In this document: positions 37,779-46,142 of the stretch, in pieces
How positions within the stretch are numbered: position 1 is the stretch's first letter
How the letters are laid out: the number at the start of each line of letters is the position of its first letter
From: Nevskiales bacterium
Lineage (GTDB): Bacteria > Pseudomonadota > Gammaproteobacteria > Steroidobacterales > GCA-2729495
Direction of reading: 5' to 3'
Assembly: GCA_011526045.1 (NCBI GenBank)
Contig: WYBE01000034.1
Span: 1 to 64,000 of the forward strand
Length of the DNA: 64,000 nucleotides
Position numbers and translations under genes: made by a program
Notes under the pieces: generated by a model
What the model saw: only the letters and a program-made list of their open reading frames with translations
Databases searched by the model: none
Told to the model about the DNA's origin: nothing

Positions 37779-39014
37779 TCAAATGCTCCGGTAGCGCTGC
37801 TCCGGAATCTCGATGGTGAAGGCGTACAGGCTCACCAGCACGAACAGCGCGGCGCCGGCGTAGAGCACTGCCGGGGTTCCGAGTCGGTAGACGGAGGTTC
37901 CGACCAGCGGGCCGAAAATCGCGCCGACGGTATTGGCTGCCGCGAGGTAACCGGAGGCCGCGCCCTGCTGGTGGGGTTCCACCGTCATGCTCGCGCCGCC
38001 GCTGATGCCCGGCGTGGCGCACGCAAACGCGAGGCCGAGCACGGCGAAGCCGGCGACCAGCCCGAGCGTGCTGTGCGCCGCGGCCATGACGAGCAGCGAA
38101 GTGGCGAACGCCGGCCCGCAGCAGCGCAGCAGCACCCGGGGCCGGATCCGCCGCATCTGGAACACCACGCCCTGCATCACGGTGATCACCACCGCCATCG
38201 CCACCAGACAGATACTCGCGACGCGCACGACGCCGGCTGGTTCGGCGACTCCGAGGCGGTCCTGGATGAAAAACGCGGTGGTGATCTGTACCGAGGAAAA
38301 CGTCAGGAAGAACGCCAGCCACATCACCATGAAGGGCCGGATGCGCCGATCGGTCGGGCGCAGGTCGGAGCGGCTGTCTGACGTGCGATGCCGCTCGGGT
38401 TCCTTCAGCAACCGCCCGGCCGTCACGGCGCCAGCGGCCATGATGACCGCGGCGACATACATCGGGAACAGGGGACCGACGAACGAGAGGGCGGCGGCCA
38501 TCAGCGGGCCGAGGATGGCCCCGAAACTGTTGGATGCGCCGAGCATCGCCATGCCCTGGGCACGGTTGGCGAGACTGGTTACATCGGCGATGTAGCCGCC
38601 GGCCGACGGATACAGGGCCGATGCGGTCGCCGAGTACAGCCCACGCGCGGCCAGCAGCCCCGCCACCAGACCGCCGACCGTGATCCAGCCGGCCATGCGC
38701 GCGTGCAGGGCGAATGCGACCAGTGCGGTGCCGGCGGCGCTGCCGGCCAGGCCGAAGACGAAGATGGGCTTGCGTCCGACGCGATCGCTTCTCCTGCCCC
38801 AAAACGGCGCACCGACGACCAGCGGCAGGCTCGCCAGCGTCAGCACCAGTCCGAACTGGATCTCGGAAAGTCCGGTGGCGCGGGCCAGCGGCGAAACGAT
38901 GGTGAACAGCAGCGACTGGCCGATGGCGAACAGGGTGACGCCGACGGCGATCAGTGCGAGCCGGGAGCGGAAACCCTCCTGCGGCGGTTCGTCGGTGTCT
39001 TGCGGTGCTCCCAT
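37779..39014 (-). CDS. Major facilitator superfamily transporter
   Basis: A 411-aa protein with 12 hydrophobic helices. The conserved loop 2-3 motif is present (PFWGRRSDRVGRKPIFVFGL), as is the motif C-like GASNSFGAILGPLMAA. Overall pattern is a DHA1-type drug/metabolite exporter; the substrate cannot be told. The start was taken at ATG 39014, preceded by CAGGGGGC; a longer frame to 39176 adds an Arg/Pro-rich segment and is unlikely. Confidence 0.85.
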   Translation of the reverse strand: MGAPQDTDEPPQEGFRSRLALIAVGVTLFAIGQSLLFTIVSPLARATGLSEIQFGLVLTLASLPLVVGAPFWGRRSDRVGRKPIFVFGLAGSAAGTALVAFALHARMAGWITVGGLVAGLLAARGLYSATASALYPSAGGYIADVTSLANRAQGMAMLGASNSFGAILGPLMAAALSFVGPLFPMYVAAVIMAAGAVTAGRLLKEPERHRTSDSRSDLRPTDRRIRPFMVMWLAFFLTFSSVQITTAFFIQDRLGVAEPAGVVRVASICLVAMAVVITVMQGVVFQMRRIRPRVLLRCCGPAFATSLLVMAAAHSTLGLVAGFAVLGLAFACATPGISGGASMTVEPHQQGAASGYLAAANTVGAIFGPLVGTSVYRLGTPAVLYAGAALFVLVSLYAFTIEIPEQRYRSI

Positions 39015-39250
39015 GCAGTGTCGCCCCCTGAGGCGTGTTCCCGGCCCCGGCGGCATGGTCGCACGGCGTGCCCCGCGGCGCAGCCGCCGCGCACGGCGCT
39101 GACCATTCCCGCCGGCCGGCGTACCTGCGGGAGCGCCCGGGCGCGCATCAGGTCGCCTGCCTGCGGGTATGCGCACAGATAGCGGCCGGCTGCATGTCGG
39201 CGCGGGACCTGCGACACTTCATTGCGGCGGGGGCCGAGGGAGCAAGCGTC

Positions 39251-40048
39251 GTGAATGTCGTGATTACCGGCAGCACCAAGGGCATCGGACTCGGCATGGC
39301 GCGCGAGTTCCTCCGGCGCGGCCATGCAGTCATGGTGTCGAGCCGCGACCGCGCGGCCGTGGATCGCGCCGTTGCCGATCTTCGCCGCGGGTTCCCGCAG
39401 GGGACGATCGCGGGGCAGCCCTGCGACGTCGGCGAGTTTGCCGCAGTTCAGACGCTCTGGGATGCGGCCGCGGCAGCCTTCGGCCGCGTCGACATCTGGG
39501 TCAACAACGCCGGGCGCGATGGCATCAAGGTGCCGTTCTTCATGTTGCCGCCGCAGGACATGCAGAGCACCGTCACCACCAACCTGATCGGGCTGATGAA
39601 CTGCAACCGCGTCTGCATGACCGGCATGTACCGCCAGAAGGGCGGCTGGATCTGGAACATGGAAGGCTTCGGCAGCAACGGCGCCATTCGCCCGACGGTG
39701 GGCGTGTACGGTGCCACGAAATACGCGGTGCGCTATTTCACCCGGGCGATGGCGAAAGAGCTGGCCGGCACCCCGGTCCGGATGGGCTTTCTCAGCCCCG
39801 GCATCGTCGTGACCGATCTGCTGGTGCCTCCGCCCGAGCGTCGCGGCGAGCGCTGGGAGCAGAGCAAGAAGATCCTCAACATCCTCGCCGACACAGTCGA
39901 GACGGTGACGCCGTTTCTCGTCGAGGGCATGCTCGCCGCACAGAAGAACGGTGCCGCGGTGCGCTGGCTCACCGACGGCAAGGTGCGCTGGCGGTTTTTC
40001 AGATCGTTGTTCGTCAAGCGTGACCTGTTCGGCCCGCTCGGGCTGTGA
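39251..40048 (+). CDS. Short-chain dehydrogenase/reductase
   Basis: A 265-aa SDR. NVVITGSTKGIGLGMAREFL gives the cofactor-binding loop, DIWVNNAGRDG the NNAG motif, and YGATKYAVRYFTRAMAKEL the catalytic Tyr-Lys. The motif set and FLSPGIVVTDLLVPP resemble SDRs of the chlorophyll-b-reductase-like group, but the substrate is unknown. GTG 39251 has GGGAG 9 nt upstream and starts directly with the first beta strand; earlier in-frame starts add an unrelated N-terminus. It converges with the kinase gene, one base between stops. Confidence 0.85.
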   Translation: MNVVITGSTKGIGLGMAREFLRRGHAVMVSSRDRAAVDRAVADLRRGFPQGTIAGQPCDVGEFAAVQTLWDAAAAAFGRVDIWVNNAGRDGIKVPFFMLPPQDMQSTVTTNLIGLMNCNRVCMTGMYRQKGGWIWNMEGFGSNGAIRPTVGVYGATKYAVRYFTRAMAKELAGTPVRMGFLSPGIVVTDLLVPPPERRGERWEQSKKILNILADTVETVTPFLVEGMLAAQKNGAAVRWLTDGKVRWRFFRSLFVKRDLFGPLGL

Positions 40049-40049
40049 C

Positions 40050-42083
40050 TCACTCCGGCTCGAAGCGCAGGCGTACCGCCGAGCGCCGTTCGACCGGCTG
40101 CCCACCCTCGGTGACCGGCTCGAAACGCCAGCGCCGGACTGCCGCGCTGGCGGCTTCGTCATAGCGGCCGGCCGGGCTCGCATCGGTCACGGTGACGTCA
40201 CGGGTTTCGCCCTGTGCGTCGACGACGAAACTCAGGTCCACCCAGCCCGCCGGATCCGGCTCGAGGTTGCGCCACCGCGGCCGCGGTTCCACGTAGCGAC
40301 GGAACTTGAGCGAGGCGAGCGCGACCTCGCGCAGTCCGGGTGGCGGCGGTGCGTCGATCGGCGGCGCCAGCGGCGCCGGTGATGGTGCGTCCAGCGTCGG
40401 TGCCGCCGTGGCTGTGCCCGGCGCGGGTGGCAGGGCCGGCGGCGCCACACTGACGGCCGGTGCGATGGCCGGGCCCGGTGCCGACGCCGCGACCGCCGGG
40501 GTCACGCTCTGCGGCGCGGTGATGTCCGCAGACTCGCGGGTCGTGGATGGCGCGGTGGCCAGTGGTGTCGCCGGTGTCTCTGGCGCCCGGTCCGTGGGCC
40601 GTTCGTCCCGCGGTGGTGAAGTGTGCTTCGGCGCTCTCGCCGCCGGAGCGGTTGCAGATTTTCGGGATGCCGGCGCAACCGGCGCCACGATGGGTTCCGG
40701 CAGGGGCGGACCTACGAGGCCCGTGGGCGCGTCGCGGGGTGGCGCCGTCGTCGTGGCGGTTGCCTGCGGCGCCGGCGCCGGGCTGCGCCAAAGGATGAGG
40801 GCGAGCGCCACGAGCGCGACACCGGCTCCGAGGGCAAGCCATGCCGGGCGCCGGCGTGCGGGCGGCACGACGGTCGCAACGGTTGCCGCCGTGATCACCG
40901 GCGCTGCTGGGGCGGGCGTTGCATTGAATGCCTGGATGAAACCCGCGACATCCGCAGTGCGCGCTTCGCGGCGCAAGGCCAGTGCCTGCGCCAGCGCCTG
41001 CCACTGGCCGTCGGTCAGCCGGTGGATGCGTGCCGGGCGACGGCCGGCGCGTTCGGCGCCGAGCGCATCGTCGTGGCCGAAAACCCGGCGACCGGCCAGC
41101 ATGCGGTAGGCGACACAGGCGAGCGCGTAGACATCGTCCTGTGGCGTCGGGCTCTGGCCTTCGAGCACCTCGCAACTCGCGTAGGCGGGAGTGCGTGCGT
41201 CGGTGGCCTGCTCGTCGCCGTCACGCGCAACGCCGAAGTCGAGCAGTTTTACGGGGCCCTCGCGCGTGAGGAATATGTTGCCGGGCTTGACGTCCGCGTG
41301 AGTGATGGCGCAGCTGTGCGCAAACTGCAAGGCGTCGGCGACCTCGGTCAGGATCTGGCGCGCGAGTGCGCCCGCGAGGGGGCGGTGCTGCTGGCGGGTC
41401 AGCAGCGCCGCGAGCGACTCGCCCTCGAGCCACTCCATCGTGATGAAGGCGTGATCGCCGTCGCGGTCGAAGTCGAATACGCGCACGATGTGCGGGTGCT
41501 CCAGGCGCTGGGCGAGCGCGGCTTCCCGTTGCAGCAGGCGCAGCGCTTCGCGGTAGCGGGGGCAGGCCGGGGCGACGAGCTTGATGGCGATCCAGGGATT
41601 GGCCGCGCCGGCTTCCTGGCGACGCCGGTCGAGCGCTTTGTAAACCTCGCTCATGCCACTGGTATCGACCTGCGACTGCAGGACGAAGCGTTCGCGCAAC
41701 ACGGCGTCGGGGGCGAGCGGGGCGACACGCGGCTGCCCGTCCTCGTGTCCGGCCGCGTCGGGCTGCTGCTGAGCGGTGTCGCCGGTCGGAGCGAATTCGC
41801 TCACCAGCGCGTCGGACCACTCGGTGGGATCATCTTCCCGCAGGTCGTGGCCGAGGTCGGCAGCGAGCGCCTCGTAGTCCTCGGCGCTGAGGTGTCCGTC
41901 CTCCCAGGCGGCGGCGATCAGCGATCGCGCACCGCTCGCGCCCGGCCCACCCGCGGCCAGCGCTGCCGCGAGCGCCTGCCGCGTGTAGCCGAGGCTGACG
42001 CTGCCGGCAGCGAGCCCGTGCAGCGCTTCGGCAAAAGAGCTGCCCGTACGTTCGGATCCATTCAATGGCGGGGCGCTAGCCAT
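40050..42083 (-). CDS. Ser/Thr protein kinase with C-terminal TonB domain
   Basis: A 677-aa protein. An N-terminal helical region of about 125 aa precedes a eukaryotic-like kinase domain (about 130-400): degenerate Gly loop, AIKLVA (ATP Lys), ALQFAHSCAITHADVKPGN (HRD replaced by HAD, catalytic Asp kept), LLDFGVA and the CSEVL-like APE region. After a basic patch there is one transmembrane helix (PAWLALGAGVALVALALILW), a 170-residue Pro/Ala/Thr-rich linker, then a TonB C-terminal domain (PAGWVDLSFVVDAQGETRDVTVTDASPAGRYDEAASAAVRRWRFEPV). It would sense or pull on an envelope partner. ATG 42083 assumed; the frame is open to 42224. Confidence 0.85.
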   Translation of the reverse strand: MASAPPLNGSERTGSSFAEALHGLAAGSVSLGYTRQALAAALAAGGPGASGARSLIAAAWEDGHLSAEDYEALAADLGHDLREDDPTEWSDALVSEFAPTGDTAQQQPDAAGHEDGQPRVAPLAPDAVLRERFVLQSQVDTSGMSEVYKALDRRRQEAGAANPWIAIKLVAPACPRYREALRLLQREAALAQRLEHPHIVRVFDFDRDGDHAFITMEWLEGESLAALLTRQQHRPLAGALARQILTEVADALQFAHSCAITHADVKPGNIFLTREGPVKLLDFGVARDGDEQATDARTPAYASCEVLEGQSPTPQDDVYALACVAYRMLAGRRVFGHDDALGAERAGRRPARIHRLTDGQWQALAQALALRREARTADVAGFIQAFNATPAPAAPVITAATVATVVPPARRRPAWLALGAGVALVALALILWRSPAPAPQATATTTAPPRDAPTGLVGPPLPEPIVAPVAPASRKSATAPAARAPKHTSPPRDERPTDRAPETPATPLATAPSTTRESADITAPQSVTPAVAASAPGPAIAPAVSVAPPALPPAPGTATAAPTLDAPSPAPLAPPIDAPPPPGLREVALASLKFRRYVEPRPRWRNLEPDPAGWVDLSFVVDAQGETRDVTVTDASPAGRYDEAASAAVRRWRFEPVTEGGQPVERRSAVRLRFEPE

Positions 42084-42351
42084 ACGATTGCCGCTGCAGA
42101 CCGCGATCCTGGAGGCCCTCGATGCGTGCGGCATGATCGCGTTCCCGCCGGGAGCGTTCGGCGGAGCCACACCTGTCATCGAGTCTAGCAACCGGGCGGC
42201 TTGCGACCCGGTGACCCTGCTCACGAATCAACGGCGGCGCAGCGTGGGCGGAGCGCCCCGGCCGGCAGAATCTCGCCTGATTGAGATGCGGTTCACACGT
42301 GCACGGGCGCGCGGACCGCGCACGGCTCGGCTCCGGCCGTACCGGCGAGCG

Positions 42352-42606
42352 CTAGCGCAGCTCGCCGGCCAGCGACTGGAACTGTGGAGCGTGCCTGGTA
42401 CGGCGGGTGTGCAGCTTGCGGGCGAGTGAGCGCGCCTGCTCGAGACGGGTCGTGAGATCGCCATAACGACGCCTGTCTTCGTCGAGCCGGATGTCCACCG
42501 GCTCGCCGTCGAGGTGTTGTCGCCAGAGTCGCTCGGCCCAGTCTGCCGTGCTGCGCTTGTTTTTGTAGCCGAGGTAATCGAGTACCCGGCTCGATACTTC
42601 GTTCAT
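42352..42606 (-). CDS. Small hypothetical protein
   Basis: An 84-aa basic protein (many Arg, Lys) with no signal or membrane segment. VLDYLGYKNKRSTADWAERLWRQHL and YGDLTTRLEQARSLARKLH suggest two amphipathic helices, so a nucleic-acid-binding or coiled-coil protein is possible. The start ATG has a poor ribosome-binding site, and an AT-rich stretch upstream (42610-42660) could be its promoter. I do not recognise a family. Confidence 0.5.
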   Translation of the reverse strand: MNEVSSRVLDYLGYKNKRSTADWAERLWRQHLDGEPVDIRLDEDRRRYGDLTTRLEQARSLARKLHTRRTRHAPQFQSLAGELR

Positions 42607-42822
42607 CGTGGTGTTGTTCTGTTTGTTCGTTTGTTATTCGAGCCGTGCGAATTCTAGCTTCGTGCAGGCTCCGGGCCGAGGACCTGCGTCCGGGCATTTC
42701 GACACATTCCCCGTGACTACAGGCGTTTTTACCTCATCCCTGCGGAGTTATGTCAGCCGCGCGGGGGATGCCGGCGCAGCCGCGGTGCGCGGCGCGGCGC
42801 AGCGCCCGCGCCGCCATGCGGA

Positions 42823-43560
42823 CTACCGGGGCTTCAGTGCGAGCGCGCCCGCATTCTCGCGGCCGTCGAGCGCGCCGAGTCCCTTGAAGTCGCTGCGGTC
42901 GATGAAAGTGGCGCGTTTCACCTGCAGGCCCGCGTCGGCGCAGATGCGCGCGAGCAGTTCGGCGTCGAGCAGGTTCATGAACGCGGGCTTGTCGATGTGC
43001 TTCTGCAGCCCCGGGGTGGGCAGGTAGTTGTGCAGTCCCACCATCATCCCCGGCCAGCGCACGCCCCTGCGCTTGTTCTCTTCGAAGGCCGGGATGAAAT
43101 TGCGCCAGATGCCGTAAGGCGTGTCGGCGACCAGGTAGAGCCGGCCGCCCGGTTTCAGCCAAGTGGTCATCCGCGCGATCGCGGTGTCTATTTCTTCGCC
43201 GGTGAGGAAGTGCAGCACGCGTGAGCAGAGGATCGCGCTGAAGCGGCCCGGGGCGAAATCCACATCCTGCAGCCGGCCGGCCACGCAGGTGAGCCGCGTG
43301 CGCAACGAGGGCGTGACCCGTTCGGCGAGGATCTGCAGGTGGCCGGGTTCCATGTCGCAGGCGACGACCTGCGCGCCGGCCTCCAGCGCCGGGATGGTTG
43401 CCACCCCGTAGGCGCAGCCGACCTCGAGCACCGGGTCCGGGCTGCGACCGGCGAAGCTGATCCATTCTTCGGCGTAGCCGTCGCGCACCTCGAACATGAA
43501 TCCGGTGCCGTTCAGCGTCGGCACCATGTCCTTCACCCCGAAGCGCGGTATCGATGTCAT
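42823..43560 (-). CDS. Class I SAM-dependent methyltransferase
   Basis: A 245-aa methyltransferase. Motif I is VLEVGCAYGVATIPALEAGAQVVACDMEP, motif II-III is FAPGRFSAILCSRVLHFLTGEEID and WLKPGGRLYLVADTPYG. A C-terminal helical/strand insert (FIPAFEENKRRGVRWPGMMVGLHNYLPTPG) may form the substrate lid. Its start codon is 4 bp from a REP-like repeat copy (43564), which lies in its promoter region and may have been inserted there. Substrate unknown. Confidence 0.82.
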   Translation of the reverse strand: MTSIPRFGVKDMVPTLNGTGFMFEVRDGYAEEWISFAGRSPDPVLEVGCAYGVATIPALEAGAQVVACDMEPGHLQILAERVTPSLRTRLTCVAGRLQDVDFAPGRFSAILCSRVLHFLTGEEIDTAIARMTTWLKPGGRLYLVADTPYGIWRNFIPAFEENKRRGVRWPGMMVGLHNYLPTPGLQKHIDKPAFMNLLDAELLARICADAGLQVKRATFIDRSDFKGLGALDGRENAGALALKPR

Positions 43561-43563
43561 ATA

Positions 43564-43593
43564 GGTGCCGGGTTTGGCTTATTGGCTTATTGC
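43564..43593 (+). repeat. REP-like repeat copy 1 (forward)
   Basis: GGTGCCGGGTTTGGCTTATT followed by GGCTTATTGC. Left boundary of the RAYT unit. The core GGTGCCGGGTTTGGCTT is shared by all full copies. Confidence 0.8.
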
Positions 43594-43689
43594 AGTGCAC
43601 TCATTCTGCTACATATCGGGGCGAAAATCGGGTTGGCTGCGCATGGCCGACGGGCCAGATTTCCGGGGCTGAACCCCGCGGAGACCCGC

Positions 43690-44571
43690 ATGCCACGCCG
43701 ACTGCGCACCCACGTCCCGGGCGGCTTCTATCATGTCACGCTGCGCGGCAACCATCGTCAGCCGATTTTCGTCTGTGACCATGATCGCGACGTCCTCGAT
43801 GGCATGGTGTCGGACATCCTTGTGCGGCTCGATGCGAGCATTCACGCCTATTGCTGGATGACCAATCACCTGCACCTGGTGGTGCAGGTAGGCGACGAGC
43901 CGCTGAGCCGGATGATGCAGCGGCTGGCGACCCGGTATGCGCGGCACTTCCAGAAAGGCCTCGGTACCACCGGGCACCTCTTCGAGCGACGATACCATGC
44001 GGTGCTCGTGCAAGCGGACCAGCAACTGCTGGCGGCGGTGCGCTACGTGCATCTGAACCCGGTGCGCGCGGGGCTGACGGCCGATCCGACCCGGTATCGC
44101 TGGTCCGGCCACCGTGGGTACATGGGTTTCAGCGGACCGGCGTGGTTGCGGACGAAGTTCGTTCTGGACCTGCTGGACCTCGATCCGGCGAGAGCGAGAT
44201 CGGCTTACGCCGGTCTGTTCGCCGACCCGTCGCCGGTGAGCGACGATCGCGTGACAGGGCCGCGGCCTTCGGATTCGTTGCCTGAGACGACTGAGGCGCA
44301 CACCGCACGCTCAATTTCTGCCAGCGGGCGAAGCGCATCCGTTGGCGAGCCGCTCGATGACCTGATCGCACGGATTTGCGCAACGCATGGTGTCACGGAA
44401 GCCGAACTTCGCAGCCGGTCGAGGGCGCGTCGCTTTGCCGATGTTCGGGCGCGAATCGCTATGGAATGCCGGGCCTCCGGCTCGGGCACCCTTTCCGTGC
44501 TGGCGCGGCGGTTCGAGCGCCATGTGGCCTCGCTGTCGAAGTCTGTGTCGCGCCGCGACGGGTCGAAATAA
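43690..44571 (+). CDS. REP-associated tyrosine transposase (RAYT, Y1_Tnp)
   Basis: A 293-aa IS200-like HUH transposase. GGFYHVTLRGNHRQPIFV and HAYCWMTNHLHLVVQ give the HUH motif (H60, H62), and LATRYARHFQKGLG supplies the catalytic tyrosine (Y83). GHLFERRYHAVLV and YVHLNPVRAGL are the conserved RAYT segments. The C-terminal part (DDLIARICATHGVTEAELRSRS, FADVRARIAMECRA) resembles a DnaA-like helix-turn-helix found in many RAYTs. GGAGA precedes the ATG by 7 nt. The TAA lies inside the right-hand repeat. RAYTs cut REP hairpin ssDNA and are usually single-copy, domesticated-like genes. Confidence 0.88.
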   Translation: MPRRLRTHVPGGFYHVTLRGNHRQPIFVCDHDRDVLDGMVSDILVRLDASIHAYCWMTNHLHLVVQVGDEPLSRMMQRLATRYARHFQKGLGTTGHLFERRYHAVLVQADQQLLAAVRYVHLNPVRAGLTADPTRYRWSGHRGYMGFSGPAWLRTKFVLDLLDLDPARARSAYAGLFADPSPVSDDRVTGPRPSDSLPETTEAHTARSISASGRSASVGEPLDDLIARICATHGVTEAELRSRSRARRFADVRARIAMECRASGSGTLSVLARRFERHVASLSKSVSRRDGSK

Positions 44572-44602
44572 GCCAATAAGCCAATAAGCCAAACCCGGCA
44601 CC
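44568..44602 (-). repeat. REP-like repeat copy 2 (inverted)
   Basis: Reverse complement of copy 1 with one extra AATAAGCC module (three TAAGCCAA units instead of two), ending AAGCCAAACCCGGCACC and then TGACAT. Right boundary of the RAYT unit; it overlaps the transposase stop codon (44569-44571). Confidence 0.8.
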
Positions 44603-44650
44603 TGACATACCGTTGACATCAGATGTGTCGGTTCATAGCATCACCGCATC

Positions 44651-44884
44651 ATGCGCACCACCATCGATATCGACGATCCGGTGTTGCGTGCGCTGCGCAA
44701 GCTGCAAAAGCGCTCCGGCAAGCCCCTCGGCCGCCTCGTCTCCGATCTCCTCGCGCAGGCTCTGGGCGCTCAGCCGCCGCCGGCTGCGGAGCTGCCGTTC
44801 ACCTGGGTTTCCAGGCCGATGGCGCCGCTCGTGGATCTCGCCGACAAGGAGGCGCTTTATCGCGCGCTCGAGGAGCACTCGTGA
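44651..44884 (+). CDS. VapB-type antitoxin (ribbon-helix-helix)
   Basis: A 77-aa protein starting MRTTIDIDDPVLRALRKLQKRSGKPLGRLVSDLLAQAL, a ribbon-helix-helix DNA-binding N-terminus as in CopG/VapB antitoxins. The C-terminal half (FTWVSRPMAPLVDLADKEALYRAL) would wrap the toxin. Its stop overlaps the toxin start as GTGA (44881-44884). As in other vapBC pairs it should bind the operator and repress the operon. Confidence 0.83.
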   Translation: MRTTIDIDDPVLRALRKLQKRSGKPLGRLVSDLLAQALGAQPPPAAELPFTWVSRPMAPLVDLADKEALYRALEEHS

Positions 44885-45366
44885 GTTTCGCGATCGACGC
44901 CAACATCCTGGTGTACGCATCGGATGAAAGCAGTGCAGTCCACGCCCGCGCAGCCACCTTCGTCCGGCAGTGCGCCGAGGGCAGCGAGACGCTCTGCCTC
45001 GCGTGGGCGACGCTCGCTGCGTATCTGCGCATCGCCACGCACCCCGCGGTGTTCCGCAAGCCGCTCACGGCCGAGGAAGCCATGGCGAACGTCGACAGCT
45101 TGTTGCGGCTCCCTCACGCCCGTCCGTTGGGTGAAGAAGAGGATTTCTGGCGGACCTATCAGACGGTTGCCAGGGAGGGGCGGCCGCGCGGGAACCAGGT
45201 TCCCGACACGTTTCTTGCGGCGCTGCTGCGCCAGCATGGGGTCGCAACGCTGTTCACGCGCGACCGGGATTTTCGTCGCTATGACTTTCTGACAGTCATC
45301 GATCCGCTCGAGTCGGCGGTACAGGAACGCAGGCGCGGTCGCTATCGCGCGCAGGCAGCCGTGTAG
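44881..45366 (+). CDS. VapC-type PIN-domain toxin
   Basis: A 161-aa PIN-domain ribonuclease starting at GTG. FAIDANILVYASD gives the first catalytic Asp (D6), GNQVPDTFLAALLRQHG the third-position Asp (D109), and LFTRDRDFRRYDFL the C-terminal acids (D128, D130). The segment LAAYLRIATHP is typical of the subgroup of longer VapC toxins. It is translationally coupled to the VapB gene. The pair lies right beside the RAYT unit, in the accessory stretch. Confidence 0.85.
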   Translation: MSFAIDANILVYASDESSAVHARAATFVRQCAEGSETLCLAWATLAAYLRIATHPAVFRKPLTAEEAMANVDSLLRLPHARPLGEEEDFWRTYQTVAREGRPRGNQVPDTFLAALLRQHGVATLFTRDRDFRRYDFLTVIDPLESAVQERRRGRYRAQAAV

Positions 45367-45379
45367 CCAGCAGCGTGAA

Positions 45380-45389
45380 CGGTGCCGGG
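45380..45389 (+). repeat. Half-site of the REP-like repeat
   Basis: GGTGCCGGGT followed by CGCAG: only the first ten bases of the repeat core. It faces the inverted full copy at 45527-45554, giving a pair of short inverted ends around 155 bp of non-coding DNA in which I see nothing else. Confidence 0.45.
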
Positions 45390-45526
45390 TCGCAGTTCTC
45401 GCAGGTGTCGATTCAAGCGTCTTAAAAAGATGGCTGCGAGGAGCCAGCCTTGTTGCGTGGCCTGGCAGGATCAGAAGTTTTCAGCCGTGACTCAACCGTC
45501 CGTGGAAATGAGGTAGTCCCCGCGGG

Positions 45527-45554
45527 CAACAAGCCAACAAGCCAAACCCGGCAC
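45527..45554 (-). repeat. REP-like repeat copy 3 (inverted)
   Basis: CAACAAGCCAACAAGCC followed by AAACCCGGCACC. It lies 24 bp beyond the 3' end of the truncated methyltransferase gene. Confidence 0.75.
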
Positions 45555-45578
45555 CTCTCATTACAGCCCGACGAATCA

Positions 45579-45974
45579 TCAGGGCTTCTTGAACAGCGCG
45601 CACACTTCGGCTCCCTCTTCGATCACCCCGACGCGCCCGCTGCGACCGATAAACACCAGTTTCGCATCCGGACAGGCGTCAAGAATCATGCGTCGAAAGA
45701 TGCGGGTGTTAGGGATGGAGACGGTATGCTTGCCCTGCGGAGCGAGTTCCATGGGCAAGCTGGCGTAAACCGCGCCCCCGGGCTTCACGACCCGATAGAG
45801 CTCTCGTAGTGCCGTATCCGGGTGGAGCGAATGCTCGAGCGTGTGCCGGCAGTACACGATATCGAATGACGCGTCATCAACCGGAAGATTGTGGACATCT
45901 CCCTGGATGACCTTGCGGCCTTTCGCGCGGGCGTACTCCACGTAGTCGGCAAACAGATCGATCCCTACCTTGAC
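45579..45974 (-). pseudogene. Truncated SAM methyltransferase, 5' end lost at the repeat
   Basis: An open frame covering the C-terminal two thirds of a class I methyltransferase: VGIDLFADYVEYARAKG (start of motif post-I), VIQGDVHNLPVDDASFDIVYCRHTLEHSLHP, ELYRVVKPGGAVYASLPMEL. The SAM-binding motif I (GxGxG) that should precede VGID is missing, because the reading frame runs straight into the repeat hairpin at 45975. I could not find the missing part beyond the hairpin. It has no start codon of its own and is most likely a remnant broken by repeat insertion or a rearrangement. Confidence 0.7.
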
Positions 45975-46037
45975 GGTACCGGGTTTGGCTTTTTGGCTTG
46001 TTGAGCGCCAATAAGCCAAAAAGCCAAACCCGATACC
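45975..46037. repeat. Head-to-head pair of REP-like repeats (hairpin)
   Basis: A forward copy (45975-46003, GGTACCGGGTTTGGCTTTTT...) and an inverted copy (46009-46037, ...AAAAAGCCAAACCCGATACC) are separated by only 5 bp, forming a near-perfect 29-bp-arm cruciform, like a BIME. It sits at the broken end of the methyltransferase remnant and about 105 bp before the nitrilase-fold gene. Confidence 0.8.
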
Positions 46038-46142
46038 CGCAAGGTACCCGCAACGCGGTCGCGGCGCTCTGCCACAGGTGGCGCGGGCCTCACGCCTGTT
46101 TATACTGCGCGGCGCCGGGGGTTTTCTCCACGAGGAAGCAGA

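Larger units (their letters stand above)
43564..44602. mobile_element. RAYT transposase unit flanked by inverted REP-like repeats
   Basis: A forward repeat (GGTGCCGGGTTTGGCTTATT... 43564-43593) and its inverted counterpart (44568-44602, ending AAGCCAAACCCGGCACC) enclose one gene, a Y1 transposase of the RAYT type. This is the arrangement known for REPtrons, where a RAYT lies between inverted REPs. The right-hand repeat contains the transposase stop codon. Further copies of the repeat are scattered to 62.3 kb. The unit lies between a methyltransferase gene and a VapBC pair. Confidence 0.75.

Noticed and set aside
40623..42188. 521-codon + strand frame antisense to the kinase gene
   Set aside because: No start signal or motif; the kinase and TonB domains on the other strand are clear.
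45450..45809. 119-codon + strand frame over the repeat and the methyltransferase remnant
   Set aside because: It reads through the repeat and antisense to methyltransferase motifs; no ribosome-binding site.
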